Shown here: positions 42,767 through 56,815 of the stretch, in pieces
How the letters are laid out: every line of letters starts with the position of its first letter
Numbering within the stretch: position 1 is the stretch's first letter
Assembly: GCF_910592395.1 (NCBI RefSeq)
Contig: NC_088310.1
Coordinates: 22,895,491-22,959,490 of the forward strand
From: Lineus longissimus
Taxonomy: Eukaryota; Nemertea; Pilidiophora; Heteronemertea; Lineidae
DNA length: 64,000 bases
Direction of reading: 5' to 3'
Notes under the pieces: generated by a model
The model's database searches: none
What the model was told of the DNA's origin: nothing
The model's input: only the letters and a program-made list of their open reading frames with translations
Program-made: the position numbers and the translations under genes

Positions 42767-45700
42767 CGATTAACGTTGATGTTGTTCATTCAGGAAATAT
42801 TTGCTTGATTTATGGCAGAGTTTTATTTTAATGACGGCTATGCACTTGCTTCCCTTAGTTATTATTGGGAGCACTGAACTGAGCAAGTTATATTTGTTTT
42901 ATCCATACCAGTGATCTGAAGTGTAATACTTGGGTGGGTTACTTTAGAAATTTTGGAAGAAGAGAAGCACTTGACATTTAAGCAACAGATATAAGAATAT
43001 TTCAACACTACTATTAACTTCCTCTTTTCGATTGGTGATAAGGTGATCAAAGTCAGCAACGTGTTTTCGAAGTCAAAACAGTTGGCGATAAACAGGATAA
43101 AGTTTTGAATAACAGGGTCCAAATGTTAAGAAAATTCTGAATGTCCGCCTGCCCCACACATAGTACAGATGTGACCCAGTATTCTTAGCACATCCCTGAT
43201 AGGATGACAATGGGCTGTTACATAACATACCACAGGTAGAAATCTGTCCAGTTGGCCTTGGCGCTCAATTGAAAGGAAACTTCCTCAAAGTTATCTGTAC
43301 ATTTGGGGTCTTTGTACATAAAAATCTACTGTGATTCAAGCAAAGTTGGGATGAAATTTTAAATGGACCGGAGGTGTGCCATCATTTTGATCTATTCTCA
43401 GGTACAAGAGACAAAACAATGTCACCATCCACCACCTGTCATATCTGTACTGCTCTGAAATCTTATCTTGGCCCGGGACAGGTGATTTGCGTGGGGCATC
43501 CAAGGAGGGACAGCAGTGTCCACCTGGGTCAGTTGTGATGGGATTTCTAGTAGTCTTTTGGATATAATGGAAGGCAACACAAAATACTGACAATTATGGC
43601 TAATGGAGGTGCAACTGCATTAGGCCTGAGGGAGGGGGGGGGGGGCATAGATCAACGTACATTCAGCATGTTTGATAGAACATGTTTGTTGGATATTTGT
43701 CCACATGTTCTGATGCATCCTAGGACCACCTTACAAGATATTCTGTATGATAGTAATAATGCCAGTCTGCCATCGTTTCATATAAGAACTTTGCCTTGTT
43801 GGATTAGTTTCTTTATCTTGCCATGTTTCTGACATCAATTTGATGGTTCGAGACATCAGCAGTTACAATAGCTGCCTTTAGCTTATTAGCAAAAATGCTG
43901 GTTCAAACATGGCGGCCTCAGTCAGGTAGGGCGTACCCGCCAAGAAAACTAAGACCGAATTAATGAACGTAAATCCGAAAAACATGTGTACACCTGGCAA
44001 GTTTTTATTCTCATGCGGAGTATCGGAAAGCTGAAAATGCTGCCACTTACTTCGTATCAATGCGGGTTCTTTAGCTTCCTCACTTGGACATTTCAAAGGG
44101 GAGGGCCGGGGTGAAGTGTTAGTTGATGGTCTGAAAGTGTACCCGATGGATTGTTCAGGCACTTGTGGCTAAAGAAACCAGTTATAATGGATATTTCCCA
44201 AAATCAGATGGCTATTACAAACCAACTGGGTCTTGAGTTCGCATGCAGTGAAGCAACTTTGAATACCTTTCTTAGCAATTCGTATAAAAAACCTTGTAAC
44301 TAATCGATATCCCAGGGGCAATTCTTGAGATCTGAAAATGTGCAACCATGTTACAATCAATTCCTCTCAGTGAGTAAGCCTCCGGGTAATTTGTAGTAGC
44401 ATAGTACTATTTCGAACCAAGCTGAACTCTAGGAATTACGCATTCAATTTGAATTGATAATGACATCTTGCGCCACAATGGCCCAGAAAGCTATGGGAAC
44501 ATTTCGATGACTTGATTATGAACTTTGCGGCATCATTGCGAGGTGTTGATGACTTGGCCTTATTTGATTTTAAAATGGAGTTGCCAAGAAGTAATTTGTC
44601 CTCGGGTGTGAATGAATGTTTTAAGAAGAACATTTTTTTCTCCTGTTTTTCTGATTTGACAAATTTCTGGGGATATTGAACTTCAATGAAGCAGAGAATC
44701 AAAAGCTTTGTCTGAAATGTAGCATTCCGGCCTGCTAACTTAAATGATCTCCTTTTGAAAGCTTCCAAGAATTGACTTTTTTCAAATCATTCAGTTCTTT
44801 TCAGATGTTCTTACGAATGGTCTTCTGAGACAGCCCGATGACTGTCTCCTCCTGGTTTCTATTCTTTTCTACTCTGCAGCTAGGTGCCGCCAGTAACGGG
44901 TTTTCATTTGCTCGCTAGCATCCCTTGGGGGTGATTTGAAAATCTAATTCTGAGATTTTCAGCTGATATCGTGGAGTTGATTGTGGGATGTTTTCCCTTT
45001 GGAACAATTGTTTCAATTACTTAATATACTGAAAACAAGCACATCTTTTGAAAATTTTGATTGGAAAAATGACATTTTAGGAAGATCCCAAATCAACTGT
45101 AGGCAGTGTTTCCAAATTTTGGTCTTCTTTTGGAATGATGTCGTTGTAGAAATAAACTGCTTGGTAGTAATTGGAGTTTTCGGTATTCAACCCCACGAAG
45201 TTGTGCTTGGAAACAAAATTCCAGGCAGGTATGAAGGCGGTAGAAATTTACTACAAGTTTTCAAAGCATTTTACCTGATCGGCAAAGCGCCAAGTCAAAC
45301 AGTTGTGGAATTCGGTAACCTTCATTCACGGAAGAAACTTCTTGTTATGAAACCCATTAGTCTTTAAAGAAGTACATGCTGGGTTTAAAAACTTACAGGA
45401 GAAATCAGCAAATTAAGTTTCTTTGAGTTGATGAATATAGAGAGTACGATTGCGGGAAAAGAGGGGAGAAGGCGGTCTTCAGAGAAAAACACTTCTGATA
45501 ATTAGTGCAGCATATTTGAGAGAGCCGATAAATTTGGCAATTTTGTGCAATTAGAACTTTTTGGCATTAGAAAAGTTTGATGTCACCCTTGTGTACAACG
45601 CTGTGATTTAGAGCTTTGCAAGTTGTTTTCAGTCATGATGAAATATTTGTTTTTGAGCTGCTCAATATAATTAGACAGTAATTTATAATCTCAAAACTAA

Positions 45701-46608
45701 TGATGTTTACTACATGCAGCTAGTCCACATAAGGATTTGTATCCTTTGATTAGATCCCTTAAACTCAGAAACTCGGGGTATCACTTTATTAGTTGAAATC
45801 CTTCAGTTGCTTCTTTTATAATCTCATCCCAAAAATGATGACACCCATGAAATCACATTGGCATTTTTTCAGATTCGGTTATCAAATTTCCATTTTTATT
45901 CAGATCCTGATTTATCTTAGCATGTGGTCAATGATTTCAATGTGACAATCTGCCAGTTTCGTGGCCTTACATGATTTAATAAATCTTCAATGTGTCCCAG
46001 GGCCACGCCTTTTGACTAGATTAAGAATTGATGCCGATTCATCTCGGTGGAATTCATTCATGATTTCACCCACTGCTCAAAATCTCAGCGGTAAGTCACT
46101 CAAATTGTATTTCATGCTTACCCACAGGGCATGATTCCCCAATCTTGTTCACCCCTGATTTCCCCATTGAACTCCAGGGGTGACATAATTTGACATCCCC
46201 CAAGGTCAAAATTATCTTAACTCTCGCCAAAGTTGAGTTATTTTCTCATCCATAATTACATTGGGATTCGAGAATAAATTTTCGTGGCAAATTTTCTGCT
46301 TGAGATCGAGAATCTGACTTGGGAATTGCTTTTGTTGAAATAAAAAATGGCAAAGATGAAGTTTTGCATGATTCACGCCTTAATTATTTATTCGGATCAT
46401 GTCCTGGGTCACAAATCTTCTGCTGGAAATGAGATGGAGCCGAAATGTGGATGTCGGTATGTGCAGCTAGCTTGCTTCGAGGATTGATGGTTCCTCTCTG
46501 TGTTATAATTATCACACTCCAGAAGGAAATGGTATTCGTCTTCAACACTATGTATGCAATCATATTTTGAAGCCATTTTTCAACCTATAAATCATGTGTT
46601 ATATATCA

Positions 46609-46709
46609 AGTCTAGTTCTTATTTGGTTCACTCGTGGCCATGGGCAAGTCACCTAAAATAACGTTTAAGTCTAGTTACCTGATCAGTTCACGTGTCATGG
46701 CCATGGGCA
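46609..46709. repeat. Imperfect direct duplication, about 58-bp period
   Basis: AAGTCTAGTT and, further on, TTCAC followed by GGCCATGGGCA occur in both copies (46609-46646 and 46667-46709), with small indels between them. Confidence 0.6.
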
Positions 46710-47422
46710 GACTTTGTAGACTACACGAAGCTATGGCTATTTGCTGTTTTGAAACGCAGAATAGATTCCTCATGCTTCTTTCCATTTTGCACCAAAATCA
46801 AAATAGTTTTTATTTCAATTTCTAGTAGAACCGGAGTGAAAAATGGAGGTCTTTGTCAAAAAACATGCTATGTGAAGTTGGCAGGCCTGGATGATTCTGA
46901 CTCCAGATTTTGTCAGCGTGTTCCAGGATCACCCCCAAGGCTGTAGTGAGATGAATCTCTGGGGGCCTATATTTAAATATTCATCACACTGATTAAAATG
47001 GTGCATTTTCATTCCAATTTCAATTTTTAAAATTTTTTCTTAGCTCATGATTGATATGAAGTTTAAATGTGTCAGAAGGATTACATTTTGAATTTGAAGT
47101 ATAAAGATTTTTGCAGACAACGATTTTATTTTTGCATTATTAGTAATGTTTTTAAATTTCGAGAATTAAAGTGGAATTTCAAGCATAAGACACTCACACC
47201 TTATGCTACAACACTAGTAGTTTCAACTGGTGGTATGACTTACAAGGGTCCATTGAGTCTTGGTGTATGTGATTTCAAAACCATGTTATCACGCTTGTTA
47301 CTTATTGCTGACGCAGCATAGACTAGTTTGTTCATAATTTCCTGGGTGGCAGCACAGGTTTTATCGCCTTTTACAAAATTCATACCATACCGGTACCTCT
47401 CATTTCTGTAGCCTACATGTAC

Positions 47423-47450
47423 CTTGAGGCTTGAGGCTTGAGGCTTGAGG
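47423..47450. repeat. (CTTGAGG)4 short tandem repeat
   Basis: Four exact copies of a 7-bp unit. Confidence 0.95.
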
Positions 47451-50400
47451 CTTTCTAAATAATTCCTATTGAATACTTAGCCTTACTATTAATGATAATA
47501 TTATGTATTTTGAGATGGTAAGACCAATTTTTAAGAGATGGGGCCTACCATTGTCATAACACTGTTTTAAAACCATGTAAATATTTCTTAAATAATCAAT
47601 CATGTGAAAATTTCGCAAAATGCTCCTTTAATTTCCTCAACTCAATTCCAATAGATTTCAAGTATTCTGATAAAAAGTTTCCCTTTGTGAGCGAAGTTAC
47701 CGGTGACTTGGACGTTTCTATTAACAAAATCCTAAGGTGGTAGATTTCAAGTTGTGGTTTTCTAATGATATCTATAGAATGATATACGCCTGCCCACAGG
47801 GTAACACATCAATAACCATTCTTATGAAAGCGTCTCAAATTGTCGACCTTTAGCGTCACTTATGAAAGGAAACATTAGCCAGGTGTAACTCATGATAAAG
47901 AACAACCCTGTAGCCCTTACCATTGTCGTCTCGGTGGCACGTGCCGGCGAAAAATTCCCACACTGTCACGGTCTGTCGTGAAAAAGGGCCAACTATTCTT
48001 GAATGCTATTGAGGTCACCTGGACCCCTTCTTATCTCCAGTATCTGAGATTTGTTAACGATGATGCCACGGACAATTGTGAGGATTTTTTTTCCCATCAT
48101 AGACTGTCACAGCCCCTGTTCAAATTTAGGTAATGATGGTTGTTCCTTTGGACACCTTGGCTCATCGAATTACATGTATTTGGACCCTAATGGATAGGGC
48201 AGCATCACGAAGAAGATATGTCTGGTCCATGCTGTTAATTGTCACTCATATAGCTGTTAACTCCCCTTGGGCTGTATCTTGGAACCAGCCTCATGCATTT
48301 GACCATGGCACTGGCATTGGGCAATCTCACCAAGTGCTTGCTATAAACTAGACAACTGATAAATCACAGCTTTTCTAATTTCCAGAACCTTTCGCTGATG
48401 AGAAAATTGGCCATATCATCAATCATTCTGTAGTGTGGCTTAGTCAATTCTACTCTCTCAGTTTGTTAAGCCAGTACGTCCACCCTTTTAGGGTAAACTG
48501 TGATGCACTACTGATGCTTGTGGAGGATTCCGACTGACCCCCTGACCTTGATAGATATGAATTTCCACCTGGCCTTTTGGTAATGCCTGTTGAATCTGGC
48601 TGGTCATCCGAGATAATCGGCACGATTTGCAGCAAAAATCACTGAGATGTTGTCTTGTTTTGCGGATATCTGTTACTCCGGATGTCAAGAGGTGACGAAG
48701 GTTAAAAAGGGCTGTATTGTCTACCGCAAAGTGACATATTGAAGAGAAACAATACAAATTTTGTGATAAATTTTGGTGATAGCATAAGAACCCATTTCCG
48801 CATTTCAAGAAGGGCGCACGATTCGAAGAAAGGACCTCTCGTCAAGTGCAGTCTGTCCGTGTGAGGTGGCCCCTTAATCTCCGCCCTTAGATATCTTCTC
48901 TTCATAAACCTGTCACTAATTAAAGTCATTAGCAATTTACTTTCAATTTCCTCAAATATTAGCTCACACCTTCAAAGACTGTCCGTGTGCTAAAGTCAAA
49001 TTTTGTGAGGTTTTGCCCTGTCTTGCAGCTGGGACCCCTTCTTTTAGAAATTATCTCATAATCGTTCTTAAGTGCTGCATGATGCTGGGCGTATGCAGGC
49101 CATCTTGTGCCTTGTGACCTTTTGTCCCTTCGGCTTTGTGGCTTTATAAGGAGAAATGTTGGTAGTTGATACTTGCATCAGCGACTTCCTGGTTACGATT
49201 CCAGCTCTCTCTACAACTACACCATTTCATTTCATACAGCTGATAGCGGTAGATAAGTGGTCAAAGCGAGCTTGGAATGGTTTTAATGTTCCTTGAGATC
49301 AGTAAATCTACACAGTAGAATTCTTGTGTGAGAAAAAGCAATAATGAGCATGTGTACGGTTGTTTACTACAATGTTGACACAGTAAAGAAACAGCGTCCA
49401 GGCACCTGAGCCCGATCATGATACTATCGTTATAGGAAACATACGCAAACGGGGCTGCCGGCATGCCCAAGCCAATCTGCGATAGTTTGCTATATTAAAA
49501 TTTGTTATGTTTTATTATGTAGATTTGATTGGAAAATAAAGCAATTAAGATTAATGTTGTGGTTTTAGTGAGAACAGGAACAAATGGCGCCGGTTGATTA
49601 GGGTGGTCAGACTTATTGAACTGTTCATGATATATGTTTAGAAGGCAATAGTTGGAGGTATCAGGGAAACTTGTTGCAATGTGATATAACAGAAAGCACC
49701 AAGCAGATTTTTGAAGGCTGTAAAGAATGTGATATTGCACTTGTTCGTAGTGACTCGAAAAAGTTGTGTGGAAATAAAAGTGATTAAAACAAAGAATTGC
49801 TGTTGGAACAAGGTTCCAAGGCTGGAGCTGTGATGTGGTGCATCATTGGGGATATTCAGGCACCAGAATAAAATAATCATCTGCGGCATATAACCTTATA
49901 CAAACAGTGTCACCATCAAGAACTGGACTGTTCTCGACTGTTGCAGTTTAAAACTGCACGTGTTCTAGGCAGAATTTTCAGAATGTATACACCAGATGAA
50001 AAACCATTCAGTCAATTTGAATGAAATATTGGTCTATCGATTTATATTGACCCTCAGAAGGCATCTGTTTGAGACAGCTGAAGTTAGGTCTGGCACATGC
50101 CAATGTCTGATCTTCGACACCTTGGGCTGTTAGAGTACAGAAGCCGTCATGTTTACCGCATCCTCCTTACCGCTTGTTTACATCATTCATCGGAACAGAT
50201 TCTAAATACCAGGGTGGTACGTTGCTGGTCAATCTCAGGGAAGCGTGGAGTGTTTTAACTTGCGCCATCACGTTAGCAGCCAATTAGTCTGTTTCTCACC
50301 ACGGACAAAGTGTTAGAATTTGTACACACTTGCTTGCAATTAAAGGAGAAATGAGTACTTTATAGTTAACCATTGCCTACAAGTCGAAAATTCCTGAGTT

Positions 50401-53400
50401 GATGAAGGTCTGCTGGTGCCCCATAGAATAGCACTTATTTATCCATGGTAAGAAAGAAGCAAGTTCAAGTGACTCTGTATGGATATCCCTGCAGTGGTAT
50501 TGGAGGACGGGGTAACTACATTGATATCCTAAAGTGGAGGCCAGAGTTGGTGGAATATCTGTGTACATTTTGGGATGCATTCCATCCTCGGATGAATGGA
50601 TAGTGTTTGCCACTTTGGCCATAGCATAGATTCGTTTTCTGAGCGATACCAGGGACAAATGCTGGGACTTTAGATAATGTGCTTCATGTGCACTAAGCCA
50701 AATATGGATTTCCCCTTTGAAGTCTTCAGCTATAAGCCTATTGTTTGCAAAAACTGGTGTAGTAGACTTTCAATGCCAGAGTATCTCTCGTCCTTCACCT
50801 GGATTCCTCTAATCCTTTGTCTATACTCATCTATATTGCATGAGAAAGTGTGGCCATATGCCCAAATAGTATCGATTATTGCGTGTGTACTTGAATAACT
50901 GTACGTCAATTTTATGAGACCTTGGGTATTCATTTGATCCATTTACACCACTGGTCAACGAAATCAGTGAGGGGCAGTGTTACAAATACTTTAATGTCGG
51001 CTCAAATCTACAGCAAGAGCTGTGTACATGCTTGGGCAATACTTTTTGCACAATCCAAGAGACTTTACAATTCTATATCAGAAACCCAGGTATGGCATGA
51101 GGCATGTCCATTTTGTTGATTTTCCTGGTTTAAGCTATCTCGAGATTCAGGTCGAAGCTAAATGAATGTATTCCGGTCTGGTGAAGGGATTCTTCCCCAA
51201 TGAATCATGCCTTGGGTGAATCTGTCCCATTCTCAGACTGAAGTATCTGATTTGTTATCAAATGATATCGGGGAGTAGTCACCACTGATAACCAAGTGGT
51301 AAAGGGTTCATGGAGATGCTGCAACGGTGTCTAAAGGTCAGATATCCTCAAACATAGCAAAGATACCGTAGTCTGGCTACTATTATTTTAGTCCCCAGCC
51401 GTCCATGTCTGGAATATCAGAAATATGTTTCAGACAGCAAATCTGACTTTTAGTGATTAGGCATTGAGAATGCATTATTTTTTCATTTGTGTTTGAAAGT
51501 TGGCTCGACTTTATGAAGTCTTCAGCAGCTCACCCTTGGCGCTACAAGGTTGCGGTAACAGGGTCGGGTTCGTGTTTGCTTGACAGGTCTGCAGGTCTCA
51601 TGATTTGTTTCAAAATGTACAGGAGTCTTTTGGAAAAGAGGCACACTTCAAATTGAATAGTGTGAAGAATTGCCTTCCTAAATGGAGACATTTGAACTGG
51701 CACCAATGGCCAAAGTGGAGGGCACCAAGGAAATTGCCTTTAGTGCCTCCATGAGTTTGGTACATGCACCAACATCCACTGGGGTCTCCTGATACCACAG
51801 ATAGATGCGTTAGACAAGAGACTAAGTTCATGAATCATCACAGCCAACTACATGTAATAAAATTTCTTCTGCAATAATTGCTGATGTTGGCACTATTTTC
51901 ATCATGTCCATATCAGCACGACACGCAGTTTATTCCAAACGACATAGCTTTCATTAGCAAAGCAGATCACTGCAGGCGTGTTAATATCTCTATCTTTGTT
52001 AGTTCATAAAAAATTCTTTGTCCATCATCGATCTAGCCTGAGCTGTCTAGACAATTAGGAAAGATTCTGCTAATATAAGAGGAGGTTGTTGAACCTAGGG
52101 TTGATTGAACAAATGCATGGTATCGGAAAAATGAAGATGTGATGCATTTAGACCAAGTTTGTTAGCGTCATAAGGTCTACCACGCCCAAGTCCTTTTTTA
52201 GGACAGCAGCCAATTGTATGTCATATTCATTTCCTGGCAGTGGCCTCATAACTGAGAGACAAAAAGCTGAATAGTTCAAACCTTTGAATAGCTACTGTTT
52301 GCTGGTATCATACAGTTCGTCTTTCCAAACTAAAGAGCCATGGATGTTGGAATCTTCAAATGATGTGACGATGATGATGATTTGATGGGTTGTTTTATAC
52401 AGTACCTGTACTTGCAAACGTACTTTAGGCTTGCCTTCATGTGCATTCCTGATGTATTGTTTACAGTCTTGGATGGTCATCATGGTTGCTGATCTTACGA
52501 GAATGAAGGAAAACTGGTGCACTTTTCCTGATGCAGACAGACGATGATTCCATAAACATTGGAACCATCAGAGATTTAATAGGAGCGATGATGATTGGTT
52601 GGGTGGTTTTGTGTTTGCTATCATCCTCTTGGTGTTTTGGTGATGAGAAATGTGCAAAAAGCAAATTGCAAGACGGACGCTTTTGAACAATTTCCTGTTA
52701 CATATAACTCCAGAAACCATCACAGATGGGCCAATGTCTTCAAGAAACCAAACAGTTGCTGAAATGCATTATTATCCAATCTCGATTGTCTTCTGGCACG
52801 CGCAGGCCTTTTCAACACTCGTTTGTGGATGAAAGGCAACGTCGACTCTTCAGGATGAAAACGTGTCCCATTGATGTTTTGAGAGTGCTGTTATTCCATT
52901 GAGATATTGTACCTCGGCACGTGTAGGTCATTTTGGCAATAGATCTATGCAAAATTTTGGCCCATTTCTTGGAGGAGCCAAATTTTACTGTAGATGTCAA
53001 AAGGTACTTTTATTTGGTATTGTTGTTGCACGTGTGCTATTTTAACCGCTTTTGCGGAACTGAAGACATGAGTCAACCATTGCCAATGATTACACTCAGT
53101 TGCCTCAGCTTGCCCGTGGAGACTATTGAAGCTTTTGGCAAGTCATTGGAGGTTTTACAATCGAACTTGTGGCTATTTCGTGACTGCACTATATCGGCGG
53201 TCACACCTCTCTGTGCTGCACAGTCGTAATGAACTAACTTCGTTTACTTCATTTCCTGTATTGTGGCTTTAGTACGGGAATACAGAGTGGCTTGACTGTG
53301 CCAGAAATGACTCATGGTCTATCTGGCGTGTATATTCCACACATTAAAGATTTCAGCCGCAGCAGCACTAAAGAAGTTAGAAACGTATCAATGATGTTTT

Positions 53401-54506
53401 GTAATGAAAGGAGAAGTGCAGTTGTCAGAGTAATACCTTTCACGTTGATTTTACCAGAATGTTACAAAGTCAGAAGTCGGGAATCGTATCTAGAATTTAC
53501 CAGTCATGAGATGGACTCCCCGTTCTCTCATCCATTCTCTCAAAATGTAACCACCTTTGTTTGACAATTTTCCCAGGGTTGACAAGGAAGCAATTGCGGT
53601 TTAACTTTTTAGCAACATCTATTGTTTGTGACACTTTGTTTAACTGAAAGCACGTTATTGCTGCTTGGACAATCGGGGTTAATCTGTTGACCTTTTTGTT
53701 GATGTTGAAAATCTTTCCCATGATATTGAATTAGATTCTGGAGTTTAAAACATCTTTTTAAAGACACTCATTTTCCGAAAAATGTTGTTTGGATGCGTTT
53801 GAAGAGTCTGTGAATGAGATCGATTGAGACAATTCAAAAATGGAACATCATTCCGAGACTTTCCCAGGGTATTTGCAGGAAGTGAAACCCAGGATAGTGG
53901 TTCTTTTTTATCTGATTTTGAGTTTGGATGTTAAGTTGAAAAGTAATGACGGAATTACAGTGACACAAGGAAGTAAGGGTATAAGTGCTTTGATATCTCT
54001 CTCAGGTTTACTCATGATCTCACAGAAGTTGTTCCTCTCCTCAGTTCCTCACAAGTAACCTTCAAAGATAACGCTTTCAATGCAAGAAAGGGTGTTTACA
54101 TGACAATGCAATCTACAAAGTTTTCAAAACCAGACCACAAACACCCAAATTATATGGTTCTGTGATTTACTAACGCTTTATAGCTGATAATTGGGAGTGT
54201 TTTTGAATAATTGATGTTTTAATGCAGAATGGCCCTCTGGGGGAGAAATTCAGCCTGTGAGATCCTGCTGCTTGCACATGCAACAGCAGGTGCTCACAGA
54301 ATATACTCGTGGAATCCTTGGTTATGTCTTAATTATTGCAACCGGAAGAATGAACTGTTTCGAGATCTGAGCTTTGTGTTGCGATTGTCGATTGTCAACG
54401 TCAGAAGAATAACTTCACTGGAGAATAAGCAGAATGGTAATGATAGTATTATAGTAGGTCACGGTCACTGTGTGATAATACGTTCCATTCACCCGTAAGA
54501 TGAATT

Positions 54507-56815
54507 CCCACGTGCCAGAGTCAAAAGGTTCATTCACTTTCAGACTCCTTTGTTTGACGCAACAATTTTCTGATTTTGAGATATCAAAATAGGGAAATAC
54601 CTTAACATCATTCTGCTTGACTTCCGGGTTGTGGTCTTTGTTGTAACGTTGGCCTTTGCACCATCAACATTTACTTTTGGCTTTTGCAAGTTTGTTGTTG
54701 TCGTTCCATGACTTGAAACGACGGTAATGATATGATATGAATATTCCAGGACGCCTCTGCATCGGTCTTCAGGTCATGGAAGCAAATGAAAAGTTTGTTG
54801 GTGCCATCATTTTGCCATGGTTCCAATGAAGGCAGGCATTCTTTAAAATGTTAGATCATGCGATTCGGTCATTTTCATATTGGGTAGAAAAAAGTCAGTT
54901 GGTGTCTGTGTTTGTCTGCCCAATCATAATTTAATCATCCAATTTGAACTGGATTTACTCCTTGGATCAAATAATAATGAATATTTTCTCTAAAAGATCA
55001 ATCCTGTCACTCAAACTGCCAAAGCAACTGCAAATGGAGCTTACTAAGTTTATCGTATTATCCCATCTTAAAAATTTCAACCTTGAAATAAACCAAAATT
55101 AGTTATCCTCTGAACTAAAACTGAAAGCATTGATTTGATTTTGTTGAGATTTTTTCAAATGCGAATGGGGCATTTTATTTCAGCTGCATTGCCCATGGGT
55201 ACAGATCTACTTGAATTATCCCACTGCCGCTGGCATTTATCATTTCATTCTCATTTCTCATAAATTTGATTATAGTTTAATCATCATAAACCTATCCCAC
55301 GTGCCCATATTTCTCAAACAATAAATCCAGAATAGAGCTGTAACGCTATTTATTAGTTTTCAATAGTATAATTTGCCTCCTGAGTTCTCGAGACAAAAGT
55401 CATGTTTTCCGGAGTTTCCCACGTGCCAATATTTCTTAAACAATTCAGTCCTGAAAGGCTGAATATAACACTATTCAGTCTTGAAACCTTGGCTCCCTCC
55501 TAGGTTTTGGTCTGCATTAGCTCCACCCTGGAGGTGACAACCCATACGTCAAGTTTGGTATCAATTCCTATTAACAGCATTTAGTTGTAACATAAGTCTC
55601 AGGGAAGATGTTCTTTCCAAATGTGTGAAAGAAGGTGTCATACATGTTCACACATATCTGTATTCTATATACATGTATTATGTTTTCACCACTTCTTCAT
55701 TCCAGTATCAAGGAATCCTTCTCGACCAAATCAAAAATAGAGTCCTTCGCATTTTTTTCCCTTCGCTCACTGTACAAAACATGTGATTCTAGGAAAACGT
55801 TTTTTATGAAGAGACACACATGCAGTTTACGATATTTACCAATGATCACATCTGTCTATGTCTGTTGTCTCCTCACAACAATTGTGTAACATGTTGTCAA
55901 TAAAATACAAAAGAAAATGCAAGATTTATGTGTGTCACAGATTTGACTCCCGGGCCTTGAACTGTCGGGCCATGGACTATTTTATTGGTTTCTACATACA
56001 TGTACATGTATCAGTGATTTTTCGCATTAGCAATAAAGCAGAATAAAACTTTTTGGCATAAATTTTCTTGTCCAACCTTTGAACATGCTGAGTGAAATCA
56101 GGATTATTCTCACCAAAATGTGTTGTATAATAGCAATGAGGTGTTAAACTTTTGAATTGGTGGTTGTTCAGTATGACAACTCCGAAACACAAAGATGAGG
56201 TGATACTCAATTTTCTTTTTTACTAACGTTGCTGATGAAAAATCTATCAGATATTCCCCTGAGTATGTCTCCAGTGAACTACTAAATTGATATGATGAGC
56301 GCCATGAGGAAAGTTGATCGTTTTTGAAATCGTATGGAAGAACTTCTTTCCCATGAAATGCTTGCCGAAATAAAAAAGCAAGACAATGGACTGTGGATGT
56401 ATTGAAACATTCATTGTACGATTTCATTTTTAAATTGCCCCCTGCGTGCAATTATAATTTGCATTCCATCACAATTGAATACACTGAGGTAAGACCTATT
56501 TGTGGCACGGTGCACGAGATGTCTGGGCAACTCAAAGAAGATGCACGTGCCTCTCCCTGTTCTCTATTCATCTTTAGCCGGTACTCACAAACGGGCAGTA
56601 TGCAATCAGACGCGTGCAGCTGCATTTGCGCACGATTATGACCAGCGCGCGTAATCTGATTTTAAAAATTAATGACGGGCCGTTGAAAGAATTGTCTAAA
56701 TTTTTGTAAAAAATTTCAATACAGCACCTCCCTTTTTTAAGCAGACGTAAACAGTGCGATTAAAATTCCGATTGACCAGTGGTGGAAATGCTTCTGATTG
56801 GAGTTCCCACGTGCC
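54507..56815. promoter_or_regulatory. Four copies of CCCACGTGCC (E-box-type motif)
   Basis: The exact 10-mer occurs at 54507, 55296, 55418 and 56806, all in the same orientation. Its core CACGTG is the canonical E-box of bHLH factors (USF/MYC/MITF-type). Two of the four copies are explained by the 122-bp duplication at 55296-55512. Regulatory role is inferred. Confidence 0.25.
55296..55512. repeat. Diverged tandem duplication, 122-bp period
   Basis: Both copies start CCCACGTGCC, continue with ATATTTCT and AAACAAT, and later share CTATT and CCTCCT at matching offsets. The second copy starts at 55418. The first block of about 30 bp is the best conserved. Confidence 0.6.

Noticed and set aside
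44981-45367. 128-codon plus-strand ORF
   Set aside because: Composition looks ordinary but no family, no splice context and no neighbours in frame.
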